Positions 17,868-27,868 of a DNA stretch of 62,700 nucleotides are shown here, in pieces. Below the pieces are notes generated by a model, which was given only the letters and a program-made list of their open reading frames with translations, was not told the origin of the DNA and ran no database searches. The translations under genes were made by a program, and so were the position numbers. Position 1 is the first letter of the stretch; every line of letters starts with the position of its first letter. Origin of the DNA: an uncultured Alphaproteobacteria bacterium (GTDB taxonomy: Bacteria; Pseudomonadota; Alphaproteobacteria; Geminicoccales; Geminicoccaceae); the NCBI GenBank assembly GCA_937926445.1, contig CALBAK010000067.1, positions 1 to 62,700 of the forward strand. The letters are read 5' to 3'.

Positions 17868-19439
17868 GTGGCGGCAGAGATCCCGTTCCCGCCCGACGGC
17901 ATCCTTCTCGGGCCGCGGCGGATGGCCGAGGCGGATGCCGCCACGATCGCCGCCGGCACAGCCGGGACGCTGCTCATGGAACGGGCCGGGCGGGCGATCA
18001 CCCGGGCGATCACGTCCCGCTCGGCCCCGCGCCCCACCCTCGTCCTGTGCGGTCCGGGCAACAATGGCGGCGACGGCTGGGTCGTGGCGCGCAGGCTCGC
18101 GGTGCTGGGCTGGCCCGTGGTGGTCGCGAGCCTGGTCGATCCCGCGCGGCTGAAGGGCGACGCGGCCGCCGCCTTCGCCCGGTTCGGCGGGTCTTGGTCG
18201 GGCGAGCTGCCGGCTGGGCTCGACAACGGCTGGCTCGTGGTCGACGCGCTGTTCGGCGCCGGGCTCGATCGGCCGCTCGAGGGTGAGGCGCGAGCCTGGG
18301 TCGAGCGGCTGGCCGGTCACGAGGGGCCCGTCGTGGCGGTCGACGTGCCGTCCGGCGTGGACGGGGGGACCGGGGCGGTGCTCGGCACCGCCGCGCCGGC
18401 CGATCTCACCGTGACGTTCTGCCGGCCGAAGCCCGGCCATCTGCTCCTCCCCGGACGCGATCTCGTGGGCGAGCTCGTGGTCGCCGACATCGGCATTCCC
18501 GATTCGGTGGTGGCCTCGCTCGACGAGGGGATCCGGCGCAACGAGCCGCCGCTCTGGGCCGGGCTCCTGCCGCGCCGCCACAGCACCGCGCACAAATACC
18601 GCTTCGGCCATGCGGTCGTGGTCGGCGGGCCGGCGCATGCCACCGGGGCCACCCGGCTCGCGGCCCTTGCCGCGCTGCGGGCGGGGGCGGGGCTCGTGAG
18701 CGTGGCGGCCCGGCCCGACGCGCTACCGGTCTACGCCGCCGCGCTCACGACCGTGATGACGAAGCCCTGTGCGGATACGGCGGCGCTCGAGGCCCTGCTC
18801 GCGGATTCCCGCCTCAATGCCTGGCTGATCGGCCCGGGAGCAGGGGTGGGCGAGACGACCCGGGCGGCCACCCTCGCACTCGCCCGCTCCGGCCGGCCGC
18901 TCGTCCTGGACGCGGATGCGCTCACGAGCTTCGCGGACGATCCGGCGACCCTGTTCGAGGCCTTGCACGGCGCTTGCGTGCTGACCCCGCACGATGGCGA
19001 GTACGGCCGGCTGTTCGCCCGGCGCGGCGACCGGCTCCTCCGGGCGCGAGCGGCGGCCGCGGCCTGTCGTGCGGTCGTCCTCCTCAAGGGGGCCGACACG
19101 GTGGTGGCGGCACCCGACGGGCGGGCGGCGATCCTGGGCGCGGCGCCCGCCGCGCTCGCCACCGCCGGCACGGGCGACGTTCTCGCGGGTCTGATCCTGG
19201 GACTTCTGGCCCAGGGAATGCCGGCCTTCGAGGCCGCGGCCGCTGGCGCCTGGCTGCATGCGCGGGCGGGTACGTTTGCCGGGCCCGGCCTGATCGCCGA
19301 GGATCTGATCGGTCGGATACCGGCGGCGCTCGCCTCGGCCGGCGGGCCGGAGCCGGACTCGGCAGGGGCGCCCCGGCCGTCGGGATCGGTCGGTCGCCTC
19401 GCGCAAGCGGGCTTTCGGCAGCGGTTTCTTTCTGGTTGA
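17868..19439 (+). CDS. nnr: Bifunctional NAD(P)H-hydrate epimerase / ADP-dependent dehydratase
   Basis: It repairs hydrated NADH and NADPH. Residues 1-~215 are the YjeF_N epimerase domain (LCGPGNNGGDGWVVARRL, VDVPSGVDGGTG). Residues ~230-510 are the ribokinase-like dehydratase (KYRFGHAVVVGGPAHATGA, LTPHDGEYGRLF, and AGTGDVLAGLILGLLAQG with the GTGD catalytic/ADP site). The 523-residue length is normal for the fused form. GTG start with a weak GAGAGG site. Confidence 0.94.
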   Translation: MAAEIPFPPDGILLGPRRMAEADAATIAAGTAGTLLMERAGRAITRAITSRSAPRPTLVLCGPGNNGGDGWVVARRLAVLGWPVVVASLVDPARLKGDAAAAFARFGGSWSGELPAGLDNGWLVVDALFGAGLDRPLEGEARAWVERLAGHEGPVVAVDVPSGVDGGTGAVLGTAAPADLTVTFCRPKPGHLLLPGRDLVGELVVADIGIPDSVVASLDEGIRRNEPPLWAGLLPRRHSTAHKYRFGHAVVVGGPAHATGATRLAALAALRAGAGLVSVAARPDALPVYAAALTTVMTKPCADTAALEALLADSRLNAWLIGPGAGVGETTRAATLALARSGRPLVLDADALTSFADDPATLFEALHGACVLTPHDGEYGRLFARRGDRLLRARAAAAACRAVVLLKGADTVVAAPDGRAAILGAAPAALATAGTGDVLAGLILGLLAQGMPAFEAAAAGAWLHARAGTFAGPGLIAEDLIGRIPAALASAGGPEPDSAGAPRPSGSVGRLAQAGFRQRFLSG

Positions 19440-19605
19440 ATGACCGAAAATCGGCCGCGGCTCCGCCCCGGCCGGGTACCGCCGCCGACCCAGAGACGAT
19501 GAGCCGCGCCGTTGCACGCCGTCCCGACCCCGATCGCGACCGGCCCCGGCCGATCCCGGCCGACCCTCGCACCGGCCCTCGGCCGACCGTCCCCGTCGAG
19601 CGCTC

Positions 19606-22551
19606 GTGACAGCCGTACCAGGCGCCGACCCGGCGGCGCTCCTCGACACGGCCGATGCCGGCTTCGTCCTCGTCCGGGCGACGACCGGGCCTTACCAGCC
19701 GGTCGAGATCCTCGAGGTCAACCGGCGCTTGCTCCAGCTCACCGGCCACGACCGGGCGAGTCTCTCGGGCCGCTCGCTGCGCCGTCTGCGCGGCCGAAGC
19801 GAGCGCCGCGAGCGGTTCGCCGCCCTGCTCGCTGCGATCGCGGAAGGTCGGCCGTTCGAGGAGCCGCTCGCGGTCGCCGGGGCCGACGGTGTCGACCGGA
19901 CGCTCCGGGTCCGGCTCGCCCACCCGCCGGGTGCTCCCGGGCTCGCGGTCCTGTGGCTTCGACCGGAGCCGGGCGAGGCGCCGGGGGACGCGGCCGAGCT
20001 GCCGCGCCATGCCGGGCCCTGGTCGGGTCTCGTGCGCGAAGGGCTCTATCTGTTGGCTCTCGACGATGCGCTGCGGCTGCGGCTCGTTTGGGCCGACACC
20101 CGCTTTCACGCATTGGTCGGCGCACGGGAGGCGGTGGCGGAGGGGCCCGGGGCGCTGGCGCTCGCCGAGGATCGCGAGCGGATTCGCGCCCGCGACCAGC
20201 GCCTGCTGGCCGGCCGCGAGACGGTGGTCCGCTATCGACTTCGGACGCCCGACGGCACGGTGCGCACGGTGTGCGACAGGACCCGGCCCTTGTGCGATCG
20301 CGAGGGCATCGTCCGCATGGTTGCCGGGGCGCTCTGCGAGGCCGAAGGAGACGCACTCGAGGGACCGGCGCGGCCGATCCTAGAACGGCTCGGGGCGATG
20401 CTCGCGAGCGAGCTCGGCCGGCTCGTCCTGCTGCTCGACGGCGGGGGGCGGGTCCGTTGGAACTCCGGGGCCCTGCCCGGTGCCGGGCCCGACGGCCCGC
20501 TGGACGCGGCGGCGATTCTCGCTTCGGGGCTGGGGCCGAAGGGAGAGGACCTCTGGCTGGAGCTGGTCGAGGCCGCCCTTTCCGGCGACGAGCCGGCGGT
20601 GGACGAGCTCGTTCTCGGCGAGGCGGACCTCGGCCGCCGGCTCTCGGTCACGATGCGCCGGCTCGGTGACGACCTGGTCCTGGCCCTCCTGGCGCCAGCG
20701 CCGGCAGCCGAGCCGGCCGCGGCCGGGCGTCGGCGGCGGTCGCCGGAGGCGGCGTTGACCGAACCTGCGGAAGGGCTGGCCTTCGGTCTCGCAGAAGCGC
20801 CGGCTCGGGAGTTCGCCGAAGCCCCGGCTCCGCCGTCCGAGGCGTCGGGCGCGACCGGGCCGGACGGTGTGGCGCTGCTCGAAGCCGTGGCCGCGGCGGT
20901 GATCGGTATCGACCGGGACGGTGTCGTGCGGCTCGCCAACGCGGCGGCGGCCCGGCTCTTCGGGCTGCGCACCGAAGATCTCATCGGACGAACGGTCGAG
21001 AACCTCTTGGGTGGGCTCGCGAGTACGGCCGAGCTCAGAGCGCTTTTGCTCGAGCAGTTGCCCCGCACCGCGGGCGTGCGCGAGCTCTTGGGTCTGCGCG
21101 GGGACGCCGAACCCTTGCCGCTCGAGGTCGCCGCCCGGCACGCCGCGGCAGCGGGGCCGCCGCTCGTACTCTTGACGCTGCGCGATGCCACGCTCGCCCG
21201 GCACACCGAGGAGACGCTGCGCACGCTCGCCTATCTGGACCCGCTCACGGGTCTGCCGAACCGGATCCTCTTCAACGACCGGCTCGGTCAGGCGATCGCC
21301 CGGGCCCGCCGGGCCCGCCAGCTGCTCGCGGTCCTGCTGCTCGATCTCGACCGCTTCAAACTCGTCAACGACTCGCTGGGGCTCGAGCGGGGCGACCAGC
21401 TCCTCAAAGCGGTCGGCGAGCGGCTCGTCGCCACGCTTCGGCGCAGCGACACGGTCGCCCGGCTCGGTAGCGACGAGTTCCTCGTGCTGCTCACCGGGAT
21501 CGAGCAGGCCGATGCGATCGTGAAGGTCGCCCACAAGCTGCTCGCGGCCCTGCAGCCCCCTTTCACGGTGAACGGTCACGAGCTCACCGTCTCGGCGAGC
21601 GTGGGCGTGGCGGTCTACCCGAACGACGGCGACGAGCCCGGCGTCCTCGTCAAGAACGCCGATACCGCGCTCGGCCGGGCCAAGGAGCTCGGCCGCGGGC
21701 ACGTCCAGTTCTACACCAACGACATGAACGCCCAGGCCTTCGAGCGCCTCATGCTCGAGAATCGCTTGCGCCGGGCGCTCGAGAACGCCGAGCTCGTGGT
21801 CTACTACCAGCCGCAGCTCTCCTTGCGGACCGGCGCGGTCGTGGGCGTGGAGGCGCTGGTACGCTGGTTCCACCCCGAGCTCGGCCTGGTTCCGCCCGGC
21901 GAGTTCATCCCGCTCGCCGAGGACACGGGCCTCATCCTACCGATCGGCTTCTGGGCCATTGAGACGGCCTGCACCCAGGTCCGTGCCTGGCAGCTGGAGC
22001 TCGGGCGGCCCGATCTGCGGCTCGGGGTCAACCTCTCCGCTCGGCAGTTCCAACATCCCGAGCTCGCCGCCCGGATCGGCGACATTCTCGTGCGCACGGG
22101 CCTGCCCCCGGGCTGCCTCGAGCTCGAGCTCACCGAGAGCGTGGTCATGCGCGAAGCGAGCGAGTCCATGCGGCGGATGCGCGAACTCACCGCCCTCGGT
22201 GTCGCACTCGCGATCGACGACTTCGGTACTGGCTACAGCTCGCTCGCGTATCTGCGCTCCTTCCCGATCCGCTCGCTCAAGATCGACCGCTCCTTCGTCC
22301 AGGACGTCGACCGCGACCCGTCGAGTTCCACGATCGTTCAGGCCATCGTGGCGATGGGCGTCTCTTTGGGCCTCAACGTCGTGGCCGAGGGGGTCGAGAC
22401 CAGCCAACAGCTGCGCCAACTGCGGCGAATGGGCTGCCACGAGATGCAGGGCTTCCTCGTGAGCCGCGCGCTTCCGGCAGCCGATCTGTTGCCGATGTTG
22501 CGCGACGGTCGGCTCGAAGCGGACGTTTTCGTCCTGGCCGACGGCGCCTGA
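19606..22551 (+). CDS. PAS-PAS-PAS-GGDEF-EAL cyclic-di-GMP protein, probably a phosphodiesterase
   Basis: The 981-residue soluble protein has PAS-like domains at ~10-110, ~140-245 and ~420-530, a GGDEF domain at ~545-705 and an EAL domain at ~715-965. The diguanylate cyclase signature is GSDEF rather than GGDEF (residues ~620-624, RLGSDEFLVLL), so cyclase activity is doubtful. The EAL domain keeps EALVRW, ELTESVVM, DDFGTGYSSL and KIDRSFV, so it should hydrolyse c-di-GMP. The Ala/Glu-rich linker at ~365-415 is low-complexity. GTG start; the preceding 166 bp hold no gene I can see. No TM segments, so the input is probably cytoplasmic. Confidence 0.92.
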   Translation: MTAVPGADPAALLDTADAGFVLVRATTGPYQPVEILEVNRRLLQLTGHDRASLSGRSLRRLRGRSERRERFAALLAAIAEGRPFEEPLAVAGADGVDRTLRVRLAHPPGAPGLAVLWLRPEPGEAPGDAAELPRHAGPWSGLVREGLYLLALDDALRLRLVWADTRFHALVGAREAVAEGPGALALAEDRERIRARDQRLLAGRETVVRYRLRTPDGTVRTVCDRTRPLCDREGIVRMVAGALCEAEGDALEGPARPILERLGAMLASELGRLVLLLDGGGRVRWNSGALPGAGPDGPLDAAAILASGLGPKGEDLWLELVEAALSGDEPAVDELVLGEADLGRRLSVTMRRLGDDLVLALLAPAPAAEPAAAGRRRRSPEAALTEPAEGLAFGLAEAPAREFAEAPAPPSEASGATGPDGVALLEAVAAAVIGIDRDGVVRLANAAAARLFGLRTEDLIGRTVENLLGGLASTAELRALLLEQLPRTAGVRELLGLRGDAEPLPLEVAARHAAAAGPPLVLLTLRDATLARHTEETLRTLAYLDPLTGLPNRILFNDRLGQAIARARRARQLLAVLLLDLDRFKLVNDSLGLERGDQLLKAVGERLVATLRRSDTVARLGSDEFLVLLTGIEQADAIVKVAHKLLAALQPPFTVNGHELTVSASVGVAVYPNDGDEPGVLVKNADTALGRAKELGRGHVQFYTNDMNAQAFERLMLENRLRRALENAELVVYYQPQLSLRTGAVVGVEALVRWFHPELGLVPPGEFIPLAEDTGLILPIGFWAIETACTQVRAWQLELGRPDLRLGVNLSARQFQHPELAARIGDILVRTGLPPGCLELELTESVVMREASESMRRMRELTALGVALAIDDFGTGYSSLAYLRSFPIRSLKIDRSFVQDVDRDPSSSTIVQAIVAMGVSLGLNVVAEGVETSQQLRQLRRMGCHEMQGFLVSRALPAADLLPMLRDGRLEADVFVLADGA

Positions 22552-22612
22552 GGCGCCGCCCGTGGGCGTCGGCGACGAACGGCGCGGACGCGGAAGGGCG
22601 CCGAAGTCGAGC

Positions 22613-23266
22613 CTACTGGCCGAGGGCAGGTGCGGAGCGCACCGCCGCCGGTCCGGCGGCGCCGAAGCCCGCCGCAGGAGCGCCATCGGCGGGCGGGGCC
22701 GGACGGGGATGGCAGCGGCCGACCGAATCTTCGGCGCAGACGCTCACCCCGTCGATCCAGCGCGCACCGCCGAGCTCGGCGCGCAACAGATCCGCCCCGT
22801 CGAGATTGGCGCCGGTGAGATCGGCGCCTCTGAGATCGGCGCGGAACAGCCGAGCGCGGCGTAGATTGGTCCCCTTGAGCGAGGCATCCCTGAGGTCGGC
22901 GCTGGTCAAATCGCCGTTCGTGAGATCGGCACCGTCGAGCACCGCTCCTCTGAGATCGGTCGAGATCAACCTGATCCTCCGGCCGTCGACCTCGACCAGC
23001 CGCGCCCCCCTGAGTGAGGCGCGCTGAAAGGAGGCATCGGCCAGCCGGGCGCCGGTCAGATCGACGCCCTCGAGGGCGGCACCGTCCATCCGGCACCGGC
23101 GCCATTCGACGCCGGGAGCAGCGAGGTCGGTGCAAGCGGCGTGGGCCGGTCCGGGCCCGAGGAGTGCGAAGAGGACGAGAAAGAGGGGAGGGCCCGCGGC
23201 GATGGCGAGGGCGGGCCGGAGCTTGCCTCCGGCCGCGGCCGGGGCGGCGGGTCGGTTCCGTCGCAT
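22613..23266 (-). CDS. Secreted pentapeptide-repeat protein
   Basis: The 217-residue product starts with a signal-peptide-like segment (PALAIAAGPPLFLVLFALLG, ending AHA). It then has about 20 A(D/N)LXX pentapeptide repeats (GADLTNGDLTSADLRDASLK region) forming a right-handed quadrilateral helix, and a Pro/Ala-rich tail. Such proteins are structural or protein-binding; no enzymatic role can be inferred. A GTG two codons upstream would overlap the lipB stop (GTGA), so the exact start is uncertain. It lies directly downstream of lipB. Confidence 0.8.
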   Translation of the reverse strand: MRRNRPAAPAAAGGKLRPALAIAAGPPLFLVLFALLGPGPAHAACTDLAAPGVEWRRCRMDGAALEGVDLTGARLADASFQRASLRGARLVEVDGRRIRLISTDLRGAVLDGADLTNGDLTSADLRDASLKGTNLRRARLFRADLRGADLTGANLDGADLLRAELGGARWIDGVSVCAEDSVGRCHPRPAPPADGAPAAGFGAAGPAAVRSAPALGQ

Positions 23267-23268
23267 CG

Positions 23269-24051
23269 TCACTGAAATGGGGCGTCCGGGGCCGGCTGCA
23301 ACGGGTCGGCGACGGGCAGGGCCTCCGCTCCGAGCGCGGGTGGGCCCGGCTCGGTCCCGAAAACCTCGGGGAAGGTCGCCTCGAGGTGCCGGTCGACCTC
23401 GGCCATGGGCACGGTCCGACCGAGCGCGGCGAGCGAGGTGACGGGCCAGGCGGCGAGGCCGCAGGGCACGATCCCCGCGAAATGGTCGAGGTCGGGTGCA
23501 ACGTTGAGGGCGAGGCCGTGATAGGTGACCCAGTGCCGCACGCGGACGCCGATCGCCGCGATCTTGGCCTCGCCTCCGCCCGGGAGCGGAACCCAGACGC
23601 CGATGCGATCGGAGCGTTGTTCTCCCCGCACTCCGAGGCGGGCGAGGGTTTGGATCACCCACTCCTCGAGTCGCCGGACGTGACCTTTGAGATCGCGGCC
23701 GCGCCGCTCGAGGTCGAGCAGGACATAGACGACCCGCTGGCCGGGCCCGTGATAGGTGAAGCGGCCGCCGCGGCCGGTCCGGAAGACCGGGAAGCGGTCG
23801 GGATCGAGGAGCTCGGCCGGATGGGCGCTCGTGCCGGCGGTGTAGAGGGGGGGATGCTCGACGAGCCAGACGAGCTCCCTGGCCGCGCCAGCCCGGATCG
23901 CCGCGACCCGCGCCTCCATCGCCGCCACCGCCTCGGGGTAGGGCAAAAGACCCGGCTGCACGCGCCATTCCGGCGCACGTATGCCCGTCTTGCCCGGCCC
24001 CGCTCCTTTTGCTAAATCGCCCGCCACGTCGCGTCCTCGCGGCGCACTCAT
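23269..24051 (-). CDS. lipB: Lipoyl(octanoyl) transferase LipB
   Basis: It transfers octanoate from acyl carrier protein to lipoyl domains. The 260-residue product has the signature [20 protein letters not shown], the active-site lysine in [18 protein letters not shown] and the cysteine in [15 protein letters not shown]. The ATG at 24051 gives a ~28-residue extension before the usual [14 protein letters not shown] start, and no better start codon exists between. The start lies only 3 bp from the divergent tRNA-Leu gene. Confidence 0.93.
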   Translation of the reverse strand: MSAPRGRDVAGDLAKGAGPGKTGIRAPEWRVQPGLLPYPEAVAAMEARVAAIRAGAARELVWLVEHPPLYTAGTSAHPAELLDPDRFPVFRTGRGGRFTYHGPGQRVVYVLLDLERRGRDLKGHVRRLEEWVIQTLARLGVRGEQRSDRIGVWVPLPGGGEAKIAAIGVRVRHWVTYHGLALNVAPDLDHFAGIVPCGLAAWPVTSLAALGRTVPMAEVDRHLEATFPEVFGTEPGPPALGAEALPVADPLQPAPDAPFQ

Positions 24052-24054
24052 AAT

Positions 24055-24141
24055 GCGGTCGTGGCGGAATTGGTAGACGCGCCAGCTTGAGGGGCTGGTG
24101 GCCTTCGGGCCGTGGAAGTTCGAGTCTTCTCGACCGCACCA
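24055..24141 (+). tRNA. tRNA-Leu (anticodon GAG)
   Basis: A class II tRNA with the long variable arm typical of leucine. The acceptor stem GCGGTCG pairs with CGACCGC, the anticodon stem CCAGC/GCTGG closes the loop TTGAGGG with GAG at 24089-24091, the variable arm is TGGCCTTCGGGCCG, the T-arm contains GTTCGAGTC, and CCA is encoded (24139-24141). Its promoter must lie inside the 5' part of the divergent lipB gene. Confidence 0.97.
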
Positions 24142-24188
24142 TCGAACACCCCTCCGACGGAGGGTCGGCAGCCGACCGGACGAGGTGC

Positions 24189-26477
24189 ATGAGCGAGGAT
24201 CGGCTGTGCCTGGACGCGCTCGAATATCATCGCCATCCGGTGCCGGGAAAGCTCGCGGTGGCCGCGAGCAAGCCCTTGGCAACCCAGCGCGATCTCTCTC
24301 TGGCCTACTCTCCGGGCGTGGCCGCGGCTTGCGAGGCCATCGTGGCCGATGCGATGGCCGCGGCCGAGCTCACGAGCCGAAGCAATCTCGTGGCGGTCGT
24401 GACCAACGGCACGGCCGTTCTGGGCCTCGGCGCCATCGGGCCCTTGGCCGCCAAGCCGGTGATGGAAGGCAAGGCCGTCCTCTTCAAGAAGTTCGCGGGG
24501 ATCGACGCCTTCGACATCGAGGTCGACGCCCGCGACGTCGACCGGTTCGTCGAGATCGTGGCCGCCCTCGAGCCGACTTTCGGGGCGATCAACCTCGAGG
24601 ACATCAAGGCCCCGGAGTGTTTCGAGATCGAGCGCCGGCTCAAGGAGCGGATGCGGATCCCGGTCTTCCACGACGACCAGCACGGCACCGCGATCATCGT
24701 GGCGGCGGCGCTCACCAACGCCCTCGACCTGGTCGGCAAGCGGCTCGCCGAGGTCCGGCTGGTCACCAGCGGCGCCGGCGCCGCTGCGCTCGCCTGCCTC
24801 GAGCTGCTGCAGCGGCTCGGCCTCGATCCGGCGAACGTGATCGCGACCGACATCGAGGGGGTGGTCTACGAGGGCCGCGAGCGCCTCATGGACCCCTGGA
24901 AGGCGCGCTGGGCGCGACCCACGCGGGCGCGCACGCTCGCCGATGCGATCGAGGGAGCGGACGTCTTTCTGGGCCTTTCCGCACCGAACGTGCTGAAACC
25001 CGAACTCCTCTCGAGGATGGCGGCTCGGCCGATCGTCTTCGCGCTCGCCAACCCGGTTCCCGAGATCCTGCCCGATGTCGCCCGGGCGGTCCGGCCGGAC
25101 GTGATCGTCGCCACCGGCAGGAGCGACTATCCGAACCAGGTCAACAACGTCCTCTGCTTTCCGTTCATCTTTCGGGGTGCGCTCGACGTCGGGGCCACGA
25201 CGATCAACGAGGCGATGGAGGTGGCCTGTGTGGAAGCGCTCGCCCGGCTCGCCCGGGAGCCGGCCCCCGAGACCGTCACCGCGGTCTACGGCCAGGAGGC
25301 GCTCCGCTTCGGTCCCGATTATCTGATCCCCAAGCCCTTCGATCCGCGGCTGATCGTCGAGTTGCCGGCCGCCGTCGCGCGGGCCGCGGTCGAGAGCGGG
25401 GTCGCCACCCGGCCGATCGATGATCCCGCCGCCTACCGCGCCCGGCTCGCCCAGCGGGTGTGGAAGTCGGGCTTTTTGATGCGGCCGCTCTTCGAACGGG
25501 CGCGCGCCGCGCCGCAGCGGCTCGTCTATACCGACGGCGAGGAGGAACGGGTCCTGCGCGCCGTGCAGGTCGTGGTCGAGGAGCGGCTGGCCCGACCGAT
25601 CCTGATCGGCCGGCCGGAGGTGGTGGCGAGCCGGATCCAACGGCTCGGCCTGCCGCTCGAGGCGGGCCGCGATTTCGAGCTCTGCAACCCCGACAGCGAC
25701 CCGCGCTACAACGATTACGTGGCCTTCTATCTCGAGCGCATGGGGCGCCAGGGGGTCACCCCGCAGCTCGCGCGCGAGATCGTTCGTACCCGACGCACGG
25801 TGATCGCCGCGATCATGGTGGCGCGCGGCGAAGCCGATGCGATGCTCGCGGGCCCGGTCGGGCGCTTCCTCTCGCATCTGCGGCACATCCTGGACGTGCT
25901 CGGGCTGCGGCCGGAGATGAAGGAGGCCTCGGCCGTGCACGGCATCGTGCTCGACCGCGGTGGCCTCTTCGTGGCCGACACCTCGGTCGCCGAGGACCCC
26001 TCGGCCGAGCAGATCGCCCAGACCACGATCCGGGCCGCCGAAATCGTCCGGGGCTTCGGCCTCGAGCCCAAAGTGGCACTCGTCTCGCACAGCAATTTCG
26101 GCTCGCGCGACACCGCCTCGGCGCGCAAGATGCGGGCCGCTTTGGCGATCCTTCGGGCCGTGGCACCCGATCTCGAAGTCGACGGCGAGATGCAGGCCGA
26201 CACCGCGCTCTCCGAGACGATCCGCCGCCGGCTGTTGCCCGTCTCGACCCTCTCGGGCGAGGCCAATCTCTTGATCATGCCGTCGCTCGATGCCGCCTCG
26301 GCCGCCTACAATCTCGTGAAGGTCGTGAGCGAGGCGGTCACGATCGGCCCGATCCTGATCGGCCCGCGGGCGCCCGCGCACGTGCTCAACGCCTCGGTCA
26401 CCGCCCGCGGGATCGTCAACATGAGCGCCGTGGCCTGCGTCGACGCGCTCGCCCGGGGTACGGCCGAGGTGGTGTGA
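24189..26477 (+). CDS. maeB: NADP-dependent malic enzyme (malic-phosphotransacetylase hybrid)
   Basis: It oxidatively decarboxylates malate to pyruvate. The 762-residue product has the usual two parts. The malic enzyme domain (~1-430) includes [44 protein letters not shown] and the Rossmann [11 protein letters not shown]. The C-terminal phosphotransacetylase-like domain (~435-762) is usually regulatory and responsive to acetyl-CoA. ATG at 24189. The stop overlaps the mgtE GTG by 4 nt (GTGA). Confidence 0.95.
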   Translation: MSEDRLCLDALEYHRHPVPGKLAVAASKPLATQRDLSLAYSPGVAAACEAIVADAMAAAELTSRSNLVAVVTNGTAVLGLGAIGPLAAKPVMEGKAVLFKKFAGIDAFDIEVDARDVDRFVEIVAALEPTFGAINLEDIKAPECFEIERRLKERMRIPVFHDDQHGTAIIVAAALTNALDLVGKRLAEVRLVTSGAGAAALACLELLQRLGLDPANVIATDIEGVVYEGRERLMDPWKARWARPTRARTLADAIEGADVFLGLSAPNVLKPELLSRMAARPIVFALANPVPEILPDVARAVRPDVIVATGRSDYPNQVNNVLCFPFIFRGALDVGATTINEAMEVACVEALARLAREPAPETVTAVYGQEALRFGPDYLIPKPFDPRLIVELPAAVARAAVESGVATRPIDDPAAYRARLAQRVWKSGFLMRPLFERARAAPQRLVYTDGEEERVLRAVQVVVEERLARPILIGRPEVVASRIQRLGLPLEAGRDFELCNPDSDPRYNDYVAFYLERMGRQGVTPQLAREIVRTRRTVIAAIMVARGEADAMLAGPVGRFLSHLRHILDVLGLRPEMKEASAVHGIVLDRGGLFVADTSVAEDPSAEQIAQTTIRAAEIVRGFGLEPKVALVSHSNFGSRDTASARKMRAALAILRAVAPDLEVDGEMQADTALSETIRRRLLPVSTLSGEANLLIMPSLDAASAAYNLVKVVSEAVTIGPILIGPRAPAHVLNASVTARGIVNMSAVACVDALARGTAEVV

Positions 26478-27868
26478 GCGGCACGCCGGCGGCCGAGCGG
26501 CGGGCCGAGGAGCGGGCGGCGGGTCACGCCCCGGGCCTTTCCCCGGCGCTTCTCGCCGAAGTGGAGGAGGCGCTCGCCGCGGGCGCGCTCGATCTCGCCG
26601 CCGGCCTCGCCACGCCCTTGCATCCGGCCGATCTCGCCGACCTCCTGGAGCAGCTCGGCGCCGCCGACCGGTCACGGCTCGTGACCGCGCTCGGCGAGCA
26701 GTTGCCGGCCGACACGCTCGGCTATCTCGACTCCGAGGTCCGCGCCCGGCTGGTCGAAGATCTCGGGCCCGCGGCGGCCGCCCGGATCGTCGCCCGGCTC
26801 GAGACCGACGACGCGGTCGACCTGCTCTCCGACCTCGAGCCCGCGCTCCAGCGCGCTATTCTCCAGGCCCTGCCGCTTTCGGAACGGGCCTTCGTCGAGC
26901 AGGGGCTCGCCTTTCCGGAATACTCCGCCGGCCGGCTCATGCAGCGGGAGTTCGTGGCCCTGCCCGACTATTGGACGGTCGGCCAGGCGATCGACTTCCT
27001 GCGCGGGCACGAGGACCTACCGGACGACTTCTACGAGCTCTTCATCGTCGATGTGCGCTTCCGGCCGGTGGGCGCGGTGCCGCTCTCGCGCCTGGTCCGC
27101 AGCCGGCGCGAGGTGCCGCTGCGATCCTTGACGATGAAGCAGCTCCATCTCGTCCCGGCCGAGATGGACCAGGAACAGGTGGCCTTTCTCTTCAAGCAAT
27201 ACGGGCTCGTCTCGGCCCCGGTGGTGAGCCCCGAGGGGCGGTTGCTCGGCATGATCACGGTCGACGACGTGGTCGACGTGATCGACGAGGAGGCCGAGGA
27301 CGATCTTCTGAAGCTCGGCGGTGTTTCCGAGACCGACGTCTTCGCGAGCCCGCTCGAGACCGCCCGGCGGCGGGTGCCGTGGCTCCTGGTCAGCATGATC
27401 TCGGCCACGCTCGGGGCGACCGTGATCGACGCCTTCGGCGCCTCGATCGAGCAGCTCGTGGCGCTCGCCGTGCTGATGCCGATCAGTGCCGCCCTCGGCG
27501 GCAACGCCGGGGTGCAGACGCTCGCGGTCGTGGTGCGCGGGCTCGCGGTCAAGGAGCTCACCCGATCCAATGCCTGGAAAATGCTTGGCAAGGAGCTCCT
27601 GGTCGGACTCTTGAACGGAGCCGCGATCATGGTGGTGGCCTTCACCTTGACGCTGGTCTGGTTCGGGATGCTGGACTTGGCGTTGGTCTTCGCGGCCTCG
27701 ATACTGTGCACGGTAACGATTGCGGCGCTGATCGGGGTGACCGTGCCCTTGTTGTTGGACCGATTCGGCTTCGATCCGGCGATCGCGTCCTCGGTGTTCG
27801 TCACGCCCACGATCGACGCGATCGGCTTCTTGATGTTTCTCTCGCTCGCCACGTTCTGGCTGCTTTGA
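26474..27868 (+). CDS. mgtE: Magnesium transporter MgtE
   Basis: A homodimeric Mg2+ channel gated by cytosolic Mg2+. The 464-residue product has the MgtE N domain (~45-150), two CBS domains (~155-275, including LLGMITVDDVVDVIDEEAEDD) and five TM helices from ~300 to the end, with the pore motif PISAALGGNAGVQT. GTG start overlapping the maeB stop. The 3' half is crossed on the opposite strand by the stop-less reading frame of cysG; mgtE itself is conserved and complete. Confidence 0.94.
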   Translation: MSGTPAAERRAEERAAGHAPGLSPALLAEVEEALAAGALDLAAGLATPLHPADLADLLEQLGAADRSRLVTALGEQLPADTLGYLDSEVRARLVEDLGPAAAARIVARLETDDAVDLLSDLEPALQRAILQALPLSERAFVEQGLAFPEYSAGRLMQREFVALPDYWTVGQAIDFLRGHEDLPDDFYELFIVDVRFRPVGAVPLSRLVRSRREVPLRSLTMKQLHLVPAEMDQEQVAFLFKQYGLVSAPVVSPEGRLLGMITVDDVVDVIDEEAEDDLLKLGGVSETDVFASPLETARRRVPWLLVSMISATLGATVIDAFGASIEQLVALAVLMPISAALGGNAGVQTLAVVVRGLAVKELTRSNAWKMLGKELLVGLLNGAAIMVVAFTLTLVWFGMLDLALVFAASILCTVTIAALIGVTVPLLLDRFGFDPAIASSVFVTPTIDAIGFLMFLSLATFWLL

